Origin: Laburnicola sp. R22_1
Lineage: Eukaryota > Ascomycota > Dothideomycetes > Pleosporales > Didymosphaeriaceae
Assembly (NCBI GenBank): GCA_014281115.1
Contig: JACONQ010000008.1
Coordinates: 2,294,001 to 2,358,000 of the forward strand
DNA: 64,000 nt
Direction: 5' to 3'
Part shown: piece after piece, positions 24,220 through 38,315 of the stretch
How the letters are laid out: the number at the start of each line of letters is the position of its first letter
How positions within the stretch are numbered: the stretch's first letter is position 1
The notes under the pieces: generated by a model
Told to the model about the DNA's origin: nothing
Databases searched by the model: none
What the model saw: the letters and a program-made list of their open reading frames with translations, nothing else
Translations under genes and position numbers: made by a program

Positions 24220-27200
24220 ATGAAGATCAAGAAGCAGGCTACATCGCGGCATGAGTCCACTCTGGTAAGAACACTTCCGCCCGCCCGAGCATGTATGCTA
24301 ATCGTGCCAGTCTCCGATGATAGCAGAATTTGTCAAAGCGACAGAATCGATACCCCTCTACCAGCTACCCGCCCACCTGGCCTCGTTTCCCAAGCTATGG
24401 CCCTTTCCGCGCGGTGATACCTACCACTGGATCCCAGTGCTGAATCGATTCGATCGCATACTGGAGCTATTCATTCAGGAATATGGACTGGCAGATGGTC
24501 CCCAGACACGTGCGTTCCAGCGACATCTGCTGCTCAAGGGTGACGCAGAGGAAAACAAGTCTGTCGAGCCGACGCCAGCCGACATCCTGGACAAGCTACA
24601 CATCGCCGAGGATGGCGATCGCGAGCTCATCGAGCAGATTCTGAGTTTCACTCGATTGTTGCTAGAGAACTGCGGAAACCGAAGTCTCTACTCGAGCAGT
24701 GGCCACCTGGACAAGCTACTGAACTCTACCTCAATCTCTCTGTTGAAAGCGACGCTTCGTCTGAGCCTCCGCCTCTCTCAACGTTATTACTCCGCTCGCT
24801 CGCGACTCGCACCGGCATCGCTACACCCCACGCTGTTAGCTAGCCACTACAACATCAGCCTCGAGAAGATGCAGAAGTTAGCTGCCCCGTTTCCAAAGGG
24901 ACCGACGACCACACCGCCGCCTTTTGCTACACCGGCCGGCAAGGGCAAGGAAAAGATGTCGGGTGACCGCCGCAATGAGACCGATAGAGTGCATGCTGCC
25001 GACATAATCGGTCTGTTTGCATTGTCAGAAGCGTCACTGAGGCAAGAGTTTGGAGGTGTCTCGATATCCTACTACGAGCCATCGTCAACATATGACGACA
25101 ACAAGACGTCCACCGAGATTCCTGCCACACCTGGCCCCTCTACGCCCACGCCAGTGCGCCGGACTTCTAATATGGGCCCTCAGCAGACCCCCCACCAGTC
25201 GCGTGATGGTTCGTCGATAGAATCTCCGGTTACGCCCGCCTTCACACCAGGAGACCCGGGTATTCCTCGACCAACCGGAGCCAAATCCTTCGAGAGATCG
25301 CCCGAAGCCCTAGTAACTTCCGACATTCACAACCTCGTCAAACAAGGGCTTCAGGAATTACCCGAAAGCGTGCATTATGAGCTTCTTCACAAAATGCGAT
25401 CGGTAAAGATGATCGTAGACGGTAAAACTGGCCGTGAGGACGCTGTCGCCATTCGCATGCTCGCCATTGCTAATCTAGCCTACGTCTATGGCGAGAAAGA
25501 CTTCCAAGCGCGGATTGGCCAGCAGGACGCAGATGAGCCCCGCCGCTTGCAATGGGCCTACCAATTGTCCGAACTTGTACATCCACCAAGTAACGGCGAT
25601 CAGGCTGTGTCTGTCGAGCTGCAGACTTATGCTCTCAATGCGCTTGAAGCTTTGGCTAAGCATAAATCTAAGGCTCCAGATATCAACACAGCTCTCAATG
25701 TCAATGTCAACCACGGTGTGCTGTTCTACATTGTCCGCAAACTCGTCGCCGAACTGGCTGTGGAAGACAATGCCGAAGAGAACCTCCAGCAAGAGGAGTG
25801 GCGAGAAGCGCTATTCTCTCTTCTCAACACTCTGCCAACCTCGCAAGCGCGGACTGGCGACGGCATGGTCTCTGCTGGCCTTTTGGAAATCTTAGTCGAT
25901 GTGTTAAAGCTTCGGACAGCCAAGGCCGAACGTAACCACCCAAAGATCCTCAACTTCCTCGACACGTTTGTCTACAACCTCCGCGAGGCGTTTCAGGCGT
26001 TGGTCGATGCCAAAGGCCCAGATATCATTGCGGATCTAGTTCTGTACGAAGTGACTACATCTCAGAAGCTCGCCGAAGAGGGTAAGGGCATTCCTAAGGA
26101 GTACAAGACACAGCTCACCGACTATCAAATTCCTTTTCATCACCAGCAAACTATCCGCTGGCTGTTCAAGTTCATGAGCCATATGATGACTCATAGCGGG
26201 GGCAGTTTTGATCGACACATGCGGAACCTGATCGATTCGAGTCCTCTCCAACGCGGACTTAAGATAGTTCTGTCTAATGCCAGCGTCTACGGCTCAACCG
26301 TGTGGAGTATGGGCGTCAACATTTTGACTACGTTCATTCATAACGAGCCAACGAGCTATTCGGTGATCAATGATGCCGGTCTCAGCACTGCACTGCTCGA
26401 GACTGTGTCCGGGGAAAAGATAGTCGAAAATTCATCAGAGGCGACCGACAAGGGCGCAGCTTCGTCAGACGAGAGCGAATCGCCGCCACATCCTGCTCGG
26501 GTGTATCCGCCACGTGACGCAAGCACACCGCTTGCCTCTGGTATCTTGCCTGTTGCTGAGGCTATCTCCACCATCCCACCTGCATTCGGCGCTATTTGCC
26601 TTGCTGAAGCCGGTATGAAGTTGTTCCGGTCGTCATCTGCCCTGAGCCGGTTCTTTGAAATCTTCGAGAGCCCAACGCACGTCAAAGCTCTTGACATGGA
26701 TCCGGAGGGCCCTACACTAATTGGCAGTTCCTTTGACGAGTTGGTCAGACACCATCCGCCGTTAAAGAACACAGTCCTAGCATCCTTGAGCGAGATGGTG
26801 GCAAGGGTAGTCCAAATCTGTTTTGATAAGGCGGCAAAGGAGGGCGCTGGCGCGAAGCTGTTCTATGAGGACGAAAAAGACGGCAAGACTTATGTTTGTG
26901 GTGGACGTGCCGCACTTTCCGGCCCAGATGGCTTTGTTCACAAGCAGCACTCGCAACCTGCTGGTACTGAAGGCGACGTTGAGATGGCAGATGCGCACGA
27001 CGCAGTCTCGCATCCGCTAGAGCCTGTTGCTCTAGACGACATTATCGAAGTTGAAGACCGCACTACAGGACCTTCGACTAGCCAATACATCAGTGTTGTG
27101 TGCCGGTTTCTCGGGGGATTCTTTACGAACCACGCGATGTGCGCTGCCTACATTGAGGCAGATGGAGTTGAAACTATCCTCGATCTTGCCACATTGCCCT

Positions 27201-30200
27201 GCCTTGACGCTAGATTCAAGGACACTCAGACACAAACGACTAGCGAAGAGTTTGCACGGGTTGTCCAAATTCTCGTTGAACAGAAACCGCACATAACCAT
27301 TCCTTCGATATTGAAACGTACCCAACAGGCCTTGGACCGTCTTGAGCCGTTAATGCATCACCAGTACAACGGAGGCACAGCCTTCTTTGCAGCACTGACG
27401 AATTCTGACGCTAACTCAAAGTCGAATTCGGAAGAAGAGCAGAACACACGAACTCATGGTACTCTATACGTCAAGTCGCTACTCGCGGTGCATACGCTGG
27501 TTTCCGCATTGACGGCGACATTCACACACCAAGTATTCAACACTCGCTCTACGCACAATGTTTCCAGCCAAGTCAATGTCGCTGATATGTATGCGCGCTT
27601 AGTCGACAGTCTGGGTCGACTTCATCGAAGCTGTGTCTGGGAAGAGATATTGCTGCAAAAGAACATGCCGACCGAATGGGAGAAAGAGACACGTATCAAG
27701 AGTTCTGGTTTTGGCGCGGTTGAGGCGGATAGTGTTTTCCACCTCGGAAACATCGATAGACCGTCCGACTTGTCTGCGGAATCGAACAACGACGATAGTG
27801 CTAATGCTGGCTCTGGGTCGTCTGGTGCTGTCCCAGCTCCTAGCCAGGACAGTGCGCAGTTCAAGAATACCCAAACCTTGCGATGGCTTCTCAGCAAGAT
27901 ACCACCCGGCATCGCCCCTTTCTTCCAATCTCTTGGCAAACTCCTCCTGTTTCGTCGCAGCCTAGAGACGTACCAGAGACAGTGCGCCCTCATTGTTGCG
28001 GACCAGTTGGCGCAAGCAGCAATCGACCAACTCCGTTTCGATGCTCCAAAGGCTTCAGGGACCACCCAAGATCGATACGCATACTGGATCGTCATATTAA
28101 CGTCTCTTTCGCGTTTGATGATTGACAGTCAAATGGATCGCGTAAGTCCACAAGCGCTGACCCTGATTCTCGTTTCTTTCCGAAACCTTGGTGGCTTGGC
28201 CGTGCTTGCAGATATTCTCAACACCTTCTTCGAATCTGCGCAGGAGGTCGTTCAAACACAAGGCGACAAGCCTTCTGAGGAGTATCAGCGGCTGCTTAAC
28301 CTATCCCTTGGCGGCGTCAAGATCGTTCTCGCATTCTACGCTCAGATCATCAATGCGAAGATCATAAACGAAGCTAGCCAAACCAACTTCATGCAGTCGC
28401 GGCCCGAACGTGACCGAGACCGTTCAGACTTTTTCCTCGCTGCTCAATTCATTGTTGAGCTGCGTCATGCCGTCACAAAGCCAGTGCAAAAGATATGGAA
28501 TTCTGATCTGATCGACAAGGCAACTACTTCCATTGTCAAGACGTCTATCAACATTCTGAAGACAGTACTCGATGGAGAAGGCGAACATGGAGCGTATAAG
28601 AGCGTTGACAAGATTCCCAAGCGAAGTAAACCTGTCATCAAACCGTGGCAGCCGCGTAATACTGAGCATATGCCGCGTTTGAAGGACATAGGCCATTTCC
28701 CCGAGGACTTGGCTGAAGAGGCCCTTTTCCGATGCTGCGACAACTTCAACATTGCCCGGGAGTATTGTCAGAACCAGGTCCGCGATTTCCGTACTACACG
28801 AAATCCAATTCCCCAATATGAGCTCAATGCTCGTAACCCCGCGAGCGCCTCTCCGACTCGAGCCGAAGTCGTTGTTCCCGAGCCTATGGACAACGCCAGT
28901 ACGCCAGCTAGTGAGGATACTGGTGACGGTGAGGATTCGACGGCCCAGGACTCGCAGTCCGTTGAGATGGAGGATGTCGATGCATCGCAAGAGAGACAGG
29001 TGCATTCGTCAAATACGCCGGTGCCTGAACATGAACCAGCAGCAGAGCCAATAGCGGCTTCTCAGGATGGTCTTGCGTATCAAAAGCGCATGACGACTGG
29101 CAACCTGGCCGAGCCTGTTGCCATCAACGACTTGGACAAAGAGCGTGCTAGTATTCGAGAGAACTTGGTTGACCGGTCTCTCGACATCCTCAATTCGCAC
29201 GAAGATGTCACTTTCGAGCTTTCTGATCTCATTTCTGCAGCCGTTGCCAAAGCTTCAGTGCCAGGTGCCATGCGGGCCGAGATAGGATCTACCCTTGTTC
29301 AATCACTAGTTTCCTTGCAGATGGGAGAGGACTTCCGCGCTCAAGGCAAGAAGATCGCAGCGTCCGCTCATTTGCTCGCCCTCATCATTCAAGAGAAGGA
29401 TTTCTACGAAGCTGTTGTAGAGGAACTCCGGGAGCATTTTTCGTTTTTCTTGGATTTCATCAAGGTGTTCCCCGACCAGACGGCTGAAGAATCCTCGCCA
29501 TGGATCGGTCAGGTACTCGTGATAATCGAACGCCTGCTCGCAGAAGATCAACTTCCTCCTCAGATACAGTGGACGCCACCGACCAGCGACTCTCAAGAAG
29601 AGGCTTCTGTCGAGCAACTTCCTGAGCCTATTGTTGGCTTAGAGGAGAAGAACAAGCTGTTCGATGCCCTGATTGAAGTACTGCTGCGTATTGGCAAGGA
29701 TGAGTCACTCGCCCTGTCGGTTATGCGCGTCTTGGTTATGCTCACGCGCACACGTAAGATTGCCCTGCGTCTGGCTGAGAAACGCAACATCCAGCGTCTC
29801 TTCCTTATGGTCAAGCAGCTCGCGGGTATTACAAATGAGGGCCTTCGGAGTGCCTTCATGATCGTTCTCCGCCACATTATCGAGGATGAGGCTGTTATAC
29901 GTCAACTCATGCGAAGCGAAATACAGACAATGTTTGAATCGCGGGATCGAAGACAGACCGACACTACTGGCTACGCCCGACAGATGTACGCCCTTGCCAT
30001 TCGATCCCCGGAGCTTTTCGTCGAAGTTACCAACGAGAAGCTACAACTTGCCAAATTTGATCCTAACCAGCGGCCCCAAAATTTGAGTCTTAAGAAGGAC
30101 GAATCTGCCACAGAGGCTGAGGGTCCGGTTGCCTCTGGCGTTCCCAATGATGTACCAGAGAGCGACCAGCTTAAGGAGACAAGTGAGGCTCCAAAGCTGC

Positions 30201-33200
30201 CCGTTCTAGAGAGGACCAAAACTTCGGATCTGAAGCTCCCAACTGTGGAGAATCCTGACGGCGTCATTCATTACCTTTTGTGCGAGCTACTTACATATAA
30301 GGAAATTGACGACAAGCCGGCGCCATCCAAGGCACCGGAGAAGAGCGAGCTACCCCAGGAACAGCAAGAGACGTGGAGCGCGACGTCATCTTCTGCATGG
30401 GGAACGTCTAGCACGGAGCAGCCAAAGCCTGAAAAGGTTGACTTCAAGGCGGAGAACCACCCCATCTACGTGTATCGATGCTTCCTCCTAAAGTGCCTGG
30501 CGGAGCTTCTCCAAAGCTACAACCGTACGAAGATCGAGTTTATCAACTTCTCTAGAAAAGCCGATCCGTATGTTACAACTCCATCCAAACCTCGGTCCGG
30601 CGTTTTGAATTACCTACTCAACGTCTTGGTCCCGGTCGGCAGCTTGAACCACGAAGGTGATCTCGCTTTCAAGAAGAAACTAGCCACGTCCAGTTGCGCC
30701 ATCGATGTTATTGTTTCCCTGTGCGCCAAAACAGGAGAGCACAAGTTAAGCCCCAACCAGCCTTCGCCTTATGTCGAAACCGAAACCGAGCTCTTGTTTG
30801 TGCGCAAGTTCGTCCTGGAGCATTGTTTGAAAGCCTTCAAGGATGCATGCGCCTCTGATGAAGGCCTCGACATGAAATACTCTCGTCTGCTTGGTGTAGC
30901 CGACATCTTTTCCAAGATGGTATCGCAGCGCCCCAACGGCGATATGCTCAACCAAAATGCCGATTTGACGCCGACGCTGAAGCAAATGGCCAAGATCATG
31001 TACGAGAAGAACTTCATCTCCATCTTAACAACAGCCATTGCGGACATTGATCTGAATTTCCCGAATGCGAAACGTGTCGTCAAGTACATCCTCAAGCCTC
31101 TTAAGTGGTTGACTTACGTTGGCATGGACTTGAGCACTCGTTACGACACATCTTCCACGCCAGATTCCACCGATGAGTATGAGATCTCCTCAGCGTCGGA
31201 CGACGATCTCATGGATGCAACACGTGAGGAGACGCCCGATCTCTTCCGTAATTCAACATTGGGCATGTTCGAGCCTGGTGGCAATGAGTCAGAGTCCGAC
31301 GAGGAGGATGAGGAGGAGGATGAAGAAATGTACGACGAGGCATTTGCCGACGACATGGATTTTGAAGAAGAGATAGGTGACAATGATGAGGTTGTGTCTG
31401 AAGATGAGGAGATGGAGATGGAACTTGGTGACATCGGTCCTATCGAAGGTCTTCCAGGCGATGTGGACGTGGAGATAGAGCTGGATGGCCATGATGAAGG
31501 CATGGGCTCAGACGGTGAATCTCAGAGCGATGACGACGATGACAGTGACGAGGATGATGAGGACGATGACGAAGGTGGAGATGATGACGAAGACATGGAT
31601 GATTTAGAGGGCATGGAAGAGATCACAGGCGATGATGAGAACGCAAGCCTAGCGGACGATCGGGAGGATAGTTGGAGTGGCGACGGCGCTTTTCCCGGTG
31701 GAGATCCGAATTTGCCCCCAGCTCTCGGGTTTGTACTTGATCGGCCACAGCTTCTCGAGCAGATCCGACAAGATGGTCTGGATGACTTCATTGGGGACGA
31801 TACGCAGGAGGATGAAGGTAAGCTATACTGGTCTTGCTTTGCAATGCATGCTAACCGGTGCAGATGAAGAGGACGACGAGGGAGATTATGACGAGGAGGA
31901 CATCGTTTACGATGCCGGACTCGAAGACGACGACGAAGGAATGCATGAGATGGGTTGGGGTTGGGATGAGCCCGCACCACCTAATGTGCGTCCCCATCGC
32001 CTCAGCCCCTGGATGTTCCCCGGTGGACCTGATAATCGGATTCTCGTTCCGGCCTACCGCGCGCATCGACCCGGCGCAGGACCGCGTATAGGGGATGATG
32101 GAGTGAATCCCCTTCTCCAACGCTCCGGTCGCCCATCGGGTCGCGGTGGAGATACTTCCCATCCCAACAACAGCGACTGGGTTCATGCGATCGAAGGGCG
32201 TGGACCTCGACTCTTCCCATCAGACACCAGCCCTGTTTCCTTCATCAGCAATCTACTGAGCGCGATGAGTCAAGGCACACTGCATACCCACAATGGCTCG
32301 CTGCACCTGTCTTTCGCTAATTTCCCCCCACCGTTCGATCCGATCTTCCGCCGTGATGCGCGCACACGAGACAATCCATTGGGTCGTTCCGCCCGCGAAG
32401 ATCCTCAGTCGTCTGTAGCTTTTACGAAAGTTTACACGCATCAACGCTGGCAAGAGGAGGCACGTATCCTTTACGGTCCACATGCGATTGAGAAGAGCCA
32501 ACGTGTGGTCAACTCCATATTAAAGTTGATGGTCCCTCCGGCATTAGAGGCGCAAAAGAAAAAGCAAGCCGAGAAGGAAGCCGAGAACGAACGTAGGCGA
32601 AAGGAAGATCTAGAGCGCCTGGCGCAGCTGGAGCGAGAAGAGCGAGAAGAGCGGGAGCGCAAGGAAGCTGAGGCTGCTGAGGCTGCCGCTCGTGCCGCTC
32701 AGGAGAGCGAAGAAACGGGGGGTCAATCAGAGCCCACGGCTGTATCTGAGCCTCAACCTCGGGCAATGGAAGGCGTGGAGAGTGTACAGTCACCTGCAGA
32801 GCAAGCGCAGCCCGAGCAGCCAGCTCCAGCTCGACCACGAGTCACCATGAACCTCCGCGGTCGTGAAATCGACATCACTGACCTCGGCATCGACCTGGAA
32901 TACTTGGAAGCTCTTCCCGAGGATATGCGCGAAGAGGTATTAATGGACCAGATCCAGGTGCATCGCGCGCAAGCCGCCCAAGAAGAGCGACAGCACCGTG
33001 CAGCAGCGACGGCGGAGGTGCAAGGAGAACCCCAGGCTACCCCAAATGCCGCAGCGCCAACCGGCATTGACAATGACTTTCTAGCTGCATTGCCACCAGA
33101 GATTCGTACCGAATTACTCCAGCACGAGGCCTCGGAACGCCGGCGACAAGAGCGAGAGGAGCAGCGTCGGCGGAGTCAGGCCAATGCCCCAGCTCAAGCC

Positions 33201-36200
33201 GAAGACATTGACACTGCAAGCTTTTTGGCTTCGTTGGACCCTGCTTTACGACAAGCCGTTCTCATGGATCAAGACGAGGAGGTCTTACGACACCTGCCGC
33301 CTGAGATCTCTGCCGAAGCTCGCGCTTTAGGCGGTGACCGTCGTCTGAACCAGTTTGATTATCTCCCCTCCGGCTATCGTCGAGGTGTAGACCGTGGAGC
33401 TCCCCCGAATGCCCAGTACCAGAAGAGGAAAGCTCGACCATGCGCGCAGATGCTTGACAAGGCTGGAGTGGCAACCTTACTTCGCCTTATGTTCATCCCT
33501 CAACAAGGCAGCGCCAAAGCTAGTCTGACCCAGATCCTGCGTTATGTTTGCGAGAACCGTCAGAATCGTGCCGAGGTCATCAGCATCCTACTTTCAATCT
33601 TGCAGGATGGTAGCGCCGATGTCAATGCAGTTGAACGTAGCTTTGCTCAATTGTCACTCCGAGCGAAGCAGACTCAGCAACAGCCGAGCGAGAAAACCCC
33701 GAAGACTTCACGGAAGAATGGGGCATTTACCATCAACTCTGACGTTTCGCCGCTTATGGTAGTTCAGCAATGTTTGAACACGCTTACTCAACTCACTGAA
33801 AAGAATCCTGCTGTCTGGACGTTCTTCCTCACCGAGCATGAGACGGGTGTTGGCTTCAAGACCCGAGCTAACCGCAAGGGTAAAGGCAAAGAGACCAAGG
33901 CCACCAAGTACCCCATCAATGCACTCTTGAGTTTGCTGGACCGAAAGTTGATCATCGAGAGTTCGTCTATTATGGAACAGCTTACAACCCTCTTGCGCGT
34001 TATTACTGTCCCTCTCCAGCAGCTTAAGAAGGACAAAGAAAAGGCCGAGGCTGAATCCGAGAAGAAGCAAGAGACTACCACTGAAGCATCGTCGGTAACT
34101 GAAGCTGCTTCAGCCGCAGCCCCCCAGCAACCTGCGACAGACCAACAGCAAGGGCAGGACACGGAAATGTCGACCACACCTGAGACCACTACCGCTACCG
34201 CGACAAATGCCGAAGGCGAAGGCAGTTCTTCTAAGCCCGAAGCTTCGAAGACTGAGGATGAAAAGAAGAAACATCGATCGCTTGCGCCGCCTGACATTCC
34301 CGAGATCAATCTACGGCTCGTTGCAAAGATCTTGGCAGCCCGAGAATGTAACTCGAAAGTCTTCCAAGAGACTCTGAGCGTTATCAGCAACTTGTCACCC
34401 ATTCCAGGAGCGAAAGAGATATTCGGCAAGGAACTTCTCGGTATTGCGCAAGACTTGGCTCGGTCAATCCTCAAGGATCTGGTCGATCTGACTAAACATG
34501 TCTCGAACGCCGCATCGCCAACTGACGTTCAAGGCATAGCCCTATCGAAATTCTCGCCGGCCAGCTCCGACCAGGCCAAGCTTCTGAGGGCTCTTACAGC
34601 GTTGGATTACCTTTTCGACCCTACGCGCGACAATAAGGATCAGAGCAGCACAGCCGCGGAAGCACTTGAGCCAGCGCAGAAGGACGACATCCTTATCTCC
34701 CTGTATGAAGACGCCGCCTTTGCTCCTTTGTGGAACAAGCTCAGCGAATGCTTGGCTGTCATCCGGCAGCGAGGCAACATGCTCAACATTGCCACCACCC
34801 TTCTACCGCTCATCGAAACACTCATGGTTGTCTGCAAGAACACGACCCTCAAGGACGCGCCGCTTAGTAAGTTGGTAGCGAAGGAGTTCCCGCTCTCTAG
34901 CCCGCCACCGGAGAACAAGATGGAGAACCTTTTCTTCAACTTCACCGAAGACCACCGTAAAATTCTCAACGACCTCGTGAGGCAGAATCCCAAGCTTATG
35001 AGTGGTACGTTCTCGCTGTTGGTGAAGAACTCCAAGGTCTTAGAGTTCGACAACAAGCGTAATTACTTCAACCGCAAGCTTCACGTGCGCAGTGCAGATC
35101 GTCAGCAGTATCAGCCACTTCAGCTTGCTGTCCGCCGCGATCAAGTCTTCCTGGATAGTTTCAAGTCATTGTACTTCAAGTCTGCGGACGAAATGAAATA
35201 CGGCAAGCTCAGCATTCGCTTCCACGGTGAAGAGGGCGTTGACGCAGGTGGTGTCACTCGAGAGTGGTTCCAAGTCATCGCACGACAAATGTTCAATCCG
35301 GACTACGCTCTCTTTATCCCCGTTGCATCGGACCGCACAACATTCCACCCAAATCGTCTGAGCGAGATCAATCCCGAGCATTTGATGTTCTTCAAGTTTA
35401 TCGGACGCGTTATTGGCAAAGCCCTCTACGAGGGCCGCGTGCTTGACTGCCATTTCAGTCGGGCCGTCTACAAGCGAATCTTGAGTAGGCCGGTCAACCT
35501 TAAGGACATGGAGTCATTGGACGAGGAATACTACAAGTCGTTACTGTGGATCCTGGAAAACGACATCACCGATGTGCTCACTGAGACCTTTTCCTTTGAT
35601 AACGAAGTTTTTGGCGAGACCAAGGTTGTGGACCTAATTGAGAACGGACGCAACATCCCCGTCACTGAGGAAAATAAGCATGAGTACGTTCGCTTGATCA
35701 CCGAATACCGTTTGACAGGTGCCGTCCAAGAACAACTCGAGCACTTCCTGAAGGGCTTCCACGACATCATCCCTGCTGAGTTGGTCTCGATTTTCAGCGA
35801 GCAGGAGCTCGAACTGCTCATCTCTGGTCTGCCTGATATCAATGTTGAGGACTGGAAGGCCAATACCGAGTACTCGAACTACACACAGAATTCACCGCAG
35901 ATACACTGGTTCTGGCGTGCTGTGCGAAGCTTTGACAAGGAAGAGCAGGCCAAACTCCTTCAGTTTGTCACAGGAACAAGCAAAGTGCCGCTCAATGGCT
36001 TCAAAGAGCTGGAGGGCATGAACGGCTTTTCCAAGTTCAACATTCATCGCGACTATGGAAGTAAAGATCGTCTGCCGTCTAGTCATACTTGCTTTAACCG
36101 TAAGTCTCACCCCTACCATGCTATGGATACGTATACTAATGCTACCACAGAGCTCGATCTTCCTGAGTACGATGACTATGAATCCCTCAAGAAGGCCCTC

Positions 36201-36245
36201 TATACAGCCATGACGGCGGGCGGCGAGTACTTTGGCTTCGCATAG
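24220..36245 (+). CDS. tom1: HECT E3 ubiquitin ligase Tom1/HUWE1 homologue
   Basis: Giant ubiquitin ligase of about 3,960 residues, the usual size of fungal Tom1/Ptr1. Four exons: 24220-24264, 24311-31817, 31864-36099 and 36151-36245. The short first exon gives the typical M-K-I-K-K N-terminus, and frames join cleanly at each junction. DUF908 and DUF913 armadillo-like regions fill roughly residues 90-850. An extremely acidic stretch lies at about 2310-2545. Ubiquitin-binding motifs of the DUF4414 type (such as L-P-E-D-M-R-E-E-V) lie at about 2850-3005. The HECT domain starts near 3590; its thioester cysteine is C3927 in H-T-C-F-N, and the protein ends E-Y-F-G-F-A. In yeasts this ligase acts on excess histones and ribosomal proteins and in nuclear mRNA export. 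The last intron falls just after the catalytic cysteine. Confidence 0.96.
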
Positions 36246-36939
36246 AAGTTTTGAACACACAAAGACTGGCTTACATGCCCTTTCAAATTGTATGTACATT
36301 CCACATTTCACCACCATGAATATGATTATGCATTGCGGGCGTCTTTTACATGGAGCGAGCATTGGGGTTATTGCAATCGGGATATACTCAGCATTGGGAG
36401 GGATCAGATCTGGACGGGCAGGTTGGTCCGCTGTATGAGTATCATGAGGGTTGCTGGCGGAAAACGGGCGTTGGAGACGGGCATTGATGACTTACTCACG
36501 TTTGGCACGACGATTGCATGGAAAGTGGATGAAGGGAGTGCAGGCCTGGATTTCAGCGGACCTGTGGTCGAGCGTGGCCAAAACGAGAGGGATGATTGTG
36601 TGGCGCTTCTCTTCTTTTCTCTTCATTTCATGGTGGTAAGTAGATAGTTAAAATGGGCTTCTCTTCGCTCAAGACTGTGTGCCGCAGTAATGATGTGACA
36701 TTGGTGTGTGTGATATGAGGATGGTATCGGAACCTGCACGACGATAAAAGTGGGCAGCTTAGTCTAAACATCGAGCTGGTGGAAGGATTATAGTAAGTGG
36801 ATTGCCAATATACGGTTGTATATGCTAATAATGATTGTTTAGCCAGCATATAAAACCTGCAATGTCTTTTCAAAGAATCGAGGGCCAGGAAGCTACAACC
36901 AGCTTGGCGACTGCATCTCGTTCCAACTCCAAGTTTCAA
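36246..36939. other. Convergent intergenic region
   Basis: This 0.7 kb interval holds the 3' ends of two convergent genes. I see no coding signal; the open frames here lack codon structure and domain similarity. Confidence 0.6.
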
Positions 36940-37915
36940 TCATCGTGAAGCCAGCCCATCAACGATCTCATCCGTGAGTCCTCTAGTCATCTCCAAGCCA
37001 GGATCGTGATCAGGGTTCACTTCCGCCACACTGAGAGCGACACACTTCTCACTCATCAGAAACACCTTGAGCGCAGCCATCGTCTCCCGAAAGCCCAGGC
37101 CCGTCCAATTCGGCACATTACACAACGGGAACGCACCATGATCAATAACATCGACATCGAGATGCACAACGATACAATCGACCCGTTCCTCCATCCAGCG
37201 CAACGCCGCCTGCGCACTATCCACAGGTGCACACTGCACTCTGTGTGCCGTAAAAACTCGAAACCCGTTGTCGAAAAGATAGCCCAGGGGGTCCCTCTTG
37301 TTAGCTTCAGCGCGTACATTGAGACCGAAGAGAACGATATTCGTACTATCCACCGCACCCGTCCCATCTGGTTTTGCAAAGTCTTTCATGCTGTCCAGCG
37401 CACCGTCTCGCAGGGTTAAATGCGTGAGCGTCATACCTGCGATGTTGCCGGTGGAATTTGGCTCCGTGGGCGTGGATAAATCACTGGCTGCGTCCATGTA
37501 GATGATGCCTACGCGCTTGGATGTATGTGGGTTTGAAGTGGTGCCAGGATGCGGATAGGATGGCGGGGCAGCAGAGACATTCGCCTGCGAGAATGAGGTG
37601 GAAGGGTTGGGCTGCGTCGTCGTCGTCGTGGTTGGCTAGGGTCTTTGCGACTGTCCTAAACACCTGTTTGCATGCCTCGGCGGTTCGCGCTTCGTGGCGG
37701 GCACCGTTGGGGCCGCGCGAGGACGCTGTCCATCTGGCGTGGTTATCGGCGTCTGTCAAGGCATTGTGTTCTGAGATGTTGTAGCCGGCGTTTTTGAGTT
37801 TTTGGTGGAGGCCTGCAGTGCGGAAGGCGGTGGGGGCGCGGGGTTTGCCGGCGTAGATGGAGCCGATGTCTGAGGGGATGGTGGTGAGTGTGAGGGGTTT
37901 GGTGGGGGGTGGCAT
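36940..37915 (-). CDS. Arginase/ureohydrolase-fold protein, apparent frameshift
   Basis: The translation resembles the arginase/agmatinase family over its full length, but in two frames. Residues from M-P-P-P-T to I-Q-A-R lie in one frame (down to about 37510), and V-G-I-I-Y-M-D-A onwards in another. The junction at about 37505-37515 needs +2 or -1 bases and no GT-AG or GC-AG intron fits without removing conserved sequence. A sequencing error or a true mutation could explain it. The family metal sites are only partly kept: D-V-D-V-I-D retains both aspartates, but G-G-D-H is A-G-E-C and D-A-H-x-D is D-A-A-S-D, so both histidines are missing. Canonical arginase activity is doubtful. The C-terminus (A-E-V-N-P-D-H-D-P-G) is well conserved. 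Confidence 0.75.
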
Positions 37916-38315
37916 AGTGGGGGTAATTTTTGGACTTGTTGGTTGGGATTGAGCGGTGTTACACAGGAAGAGCTTTTGTCTTTATGTTGGTATCATGTCT
38001 GGGTATTAGGTACGTTTTAGTAAGCGTTCCTTCACTCATGCGTGGTCGGCGCTCTGCTTCTGCTGATATGACTGGCATGCGCGATGACGTGATTATGCTT
38101 CTCAAAGTAAGCCACGACATGTTCTCTTTTCCGACGAAACGCAACTACCGTGTAAAAGCTTTAACCAGGATTGATTTAACAAAGCGATGCCATCAATATG
38201 GGTATATGAAAAGAAAAGAAAAATGCATCTCGAAAAAATCACACCGCCTCCCCTCCCCTCCCTCCGCCACGAACAAACCAATCAACCCCTCAAACGAACA
38301 AGCATCCCTCCTCCC
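37916..38315. other. Intergenic region upstream of the arginase-like gene
   Basis: This probably holds the promoter of the minus-strand arginase-like gene and the 3' region of the next minus-strand gene. The stretch 38260-38400 is C-rich on the plus strand and gives long spurious open frames. Confidence 0.5.

Noticed and set aside
25475..31503. Many open frames antisense to tom1
   Set aside because: These are shadows of a very long real coding region; the strongly acidic tract gives Ser-rich antisense frames.
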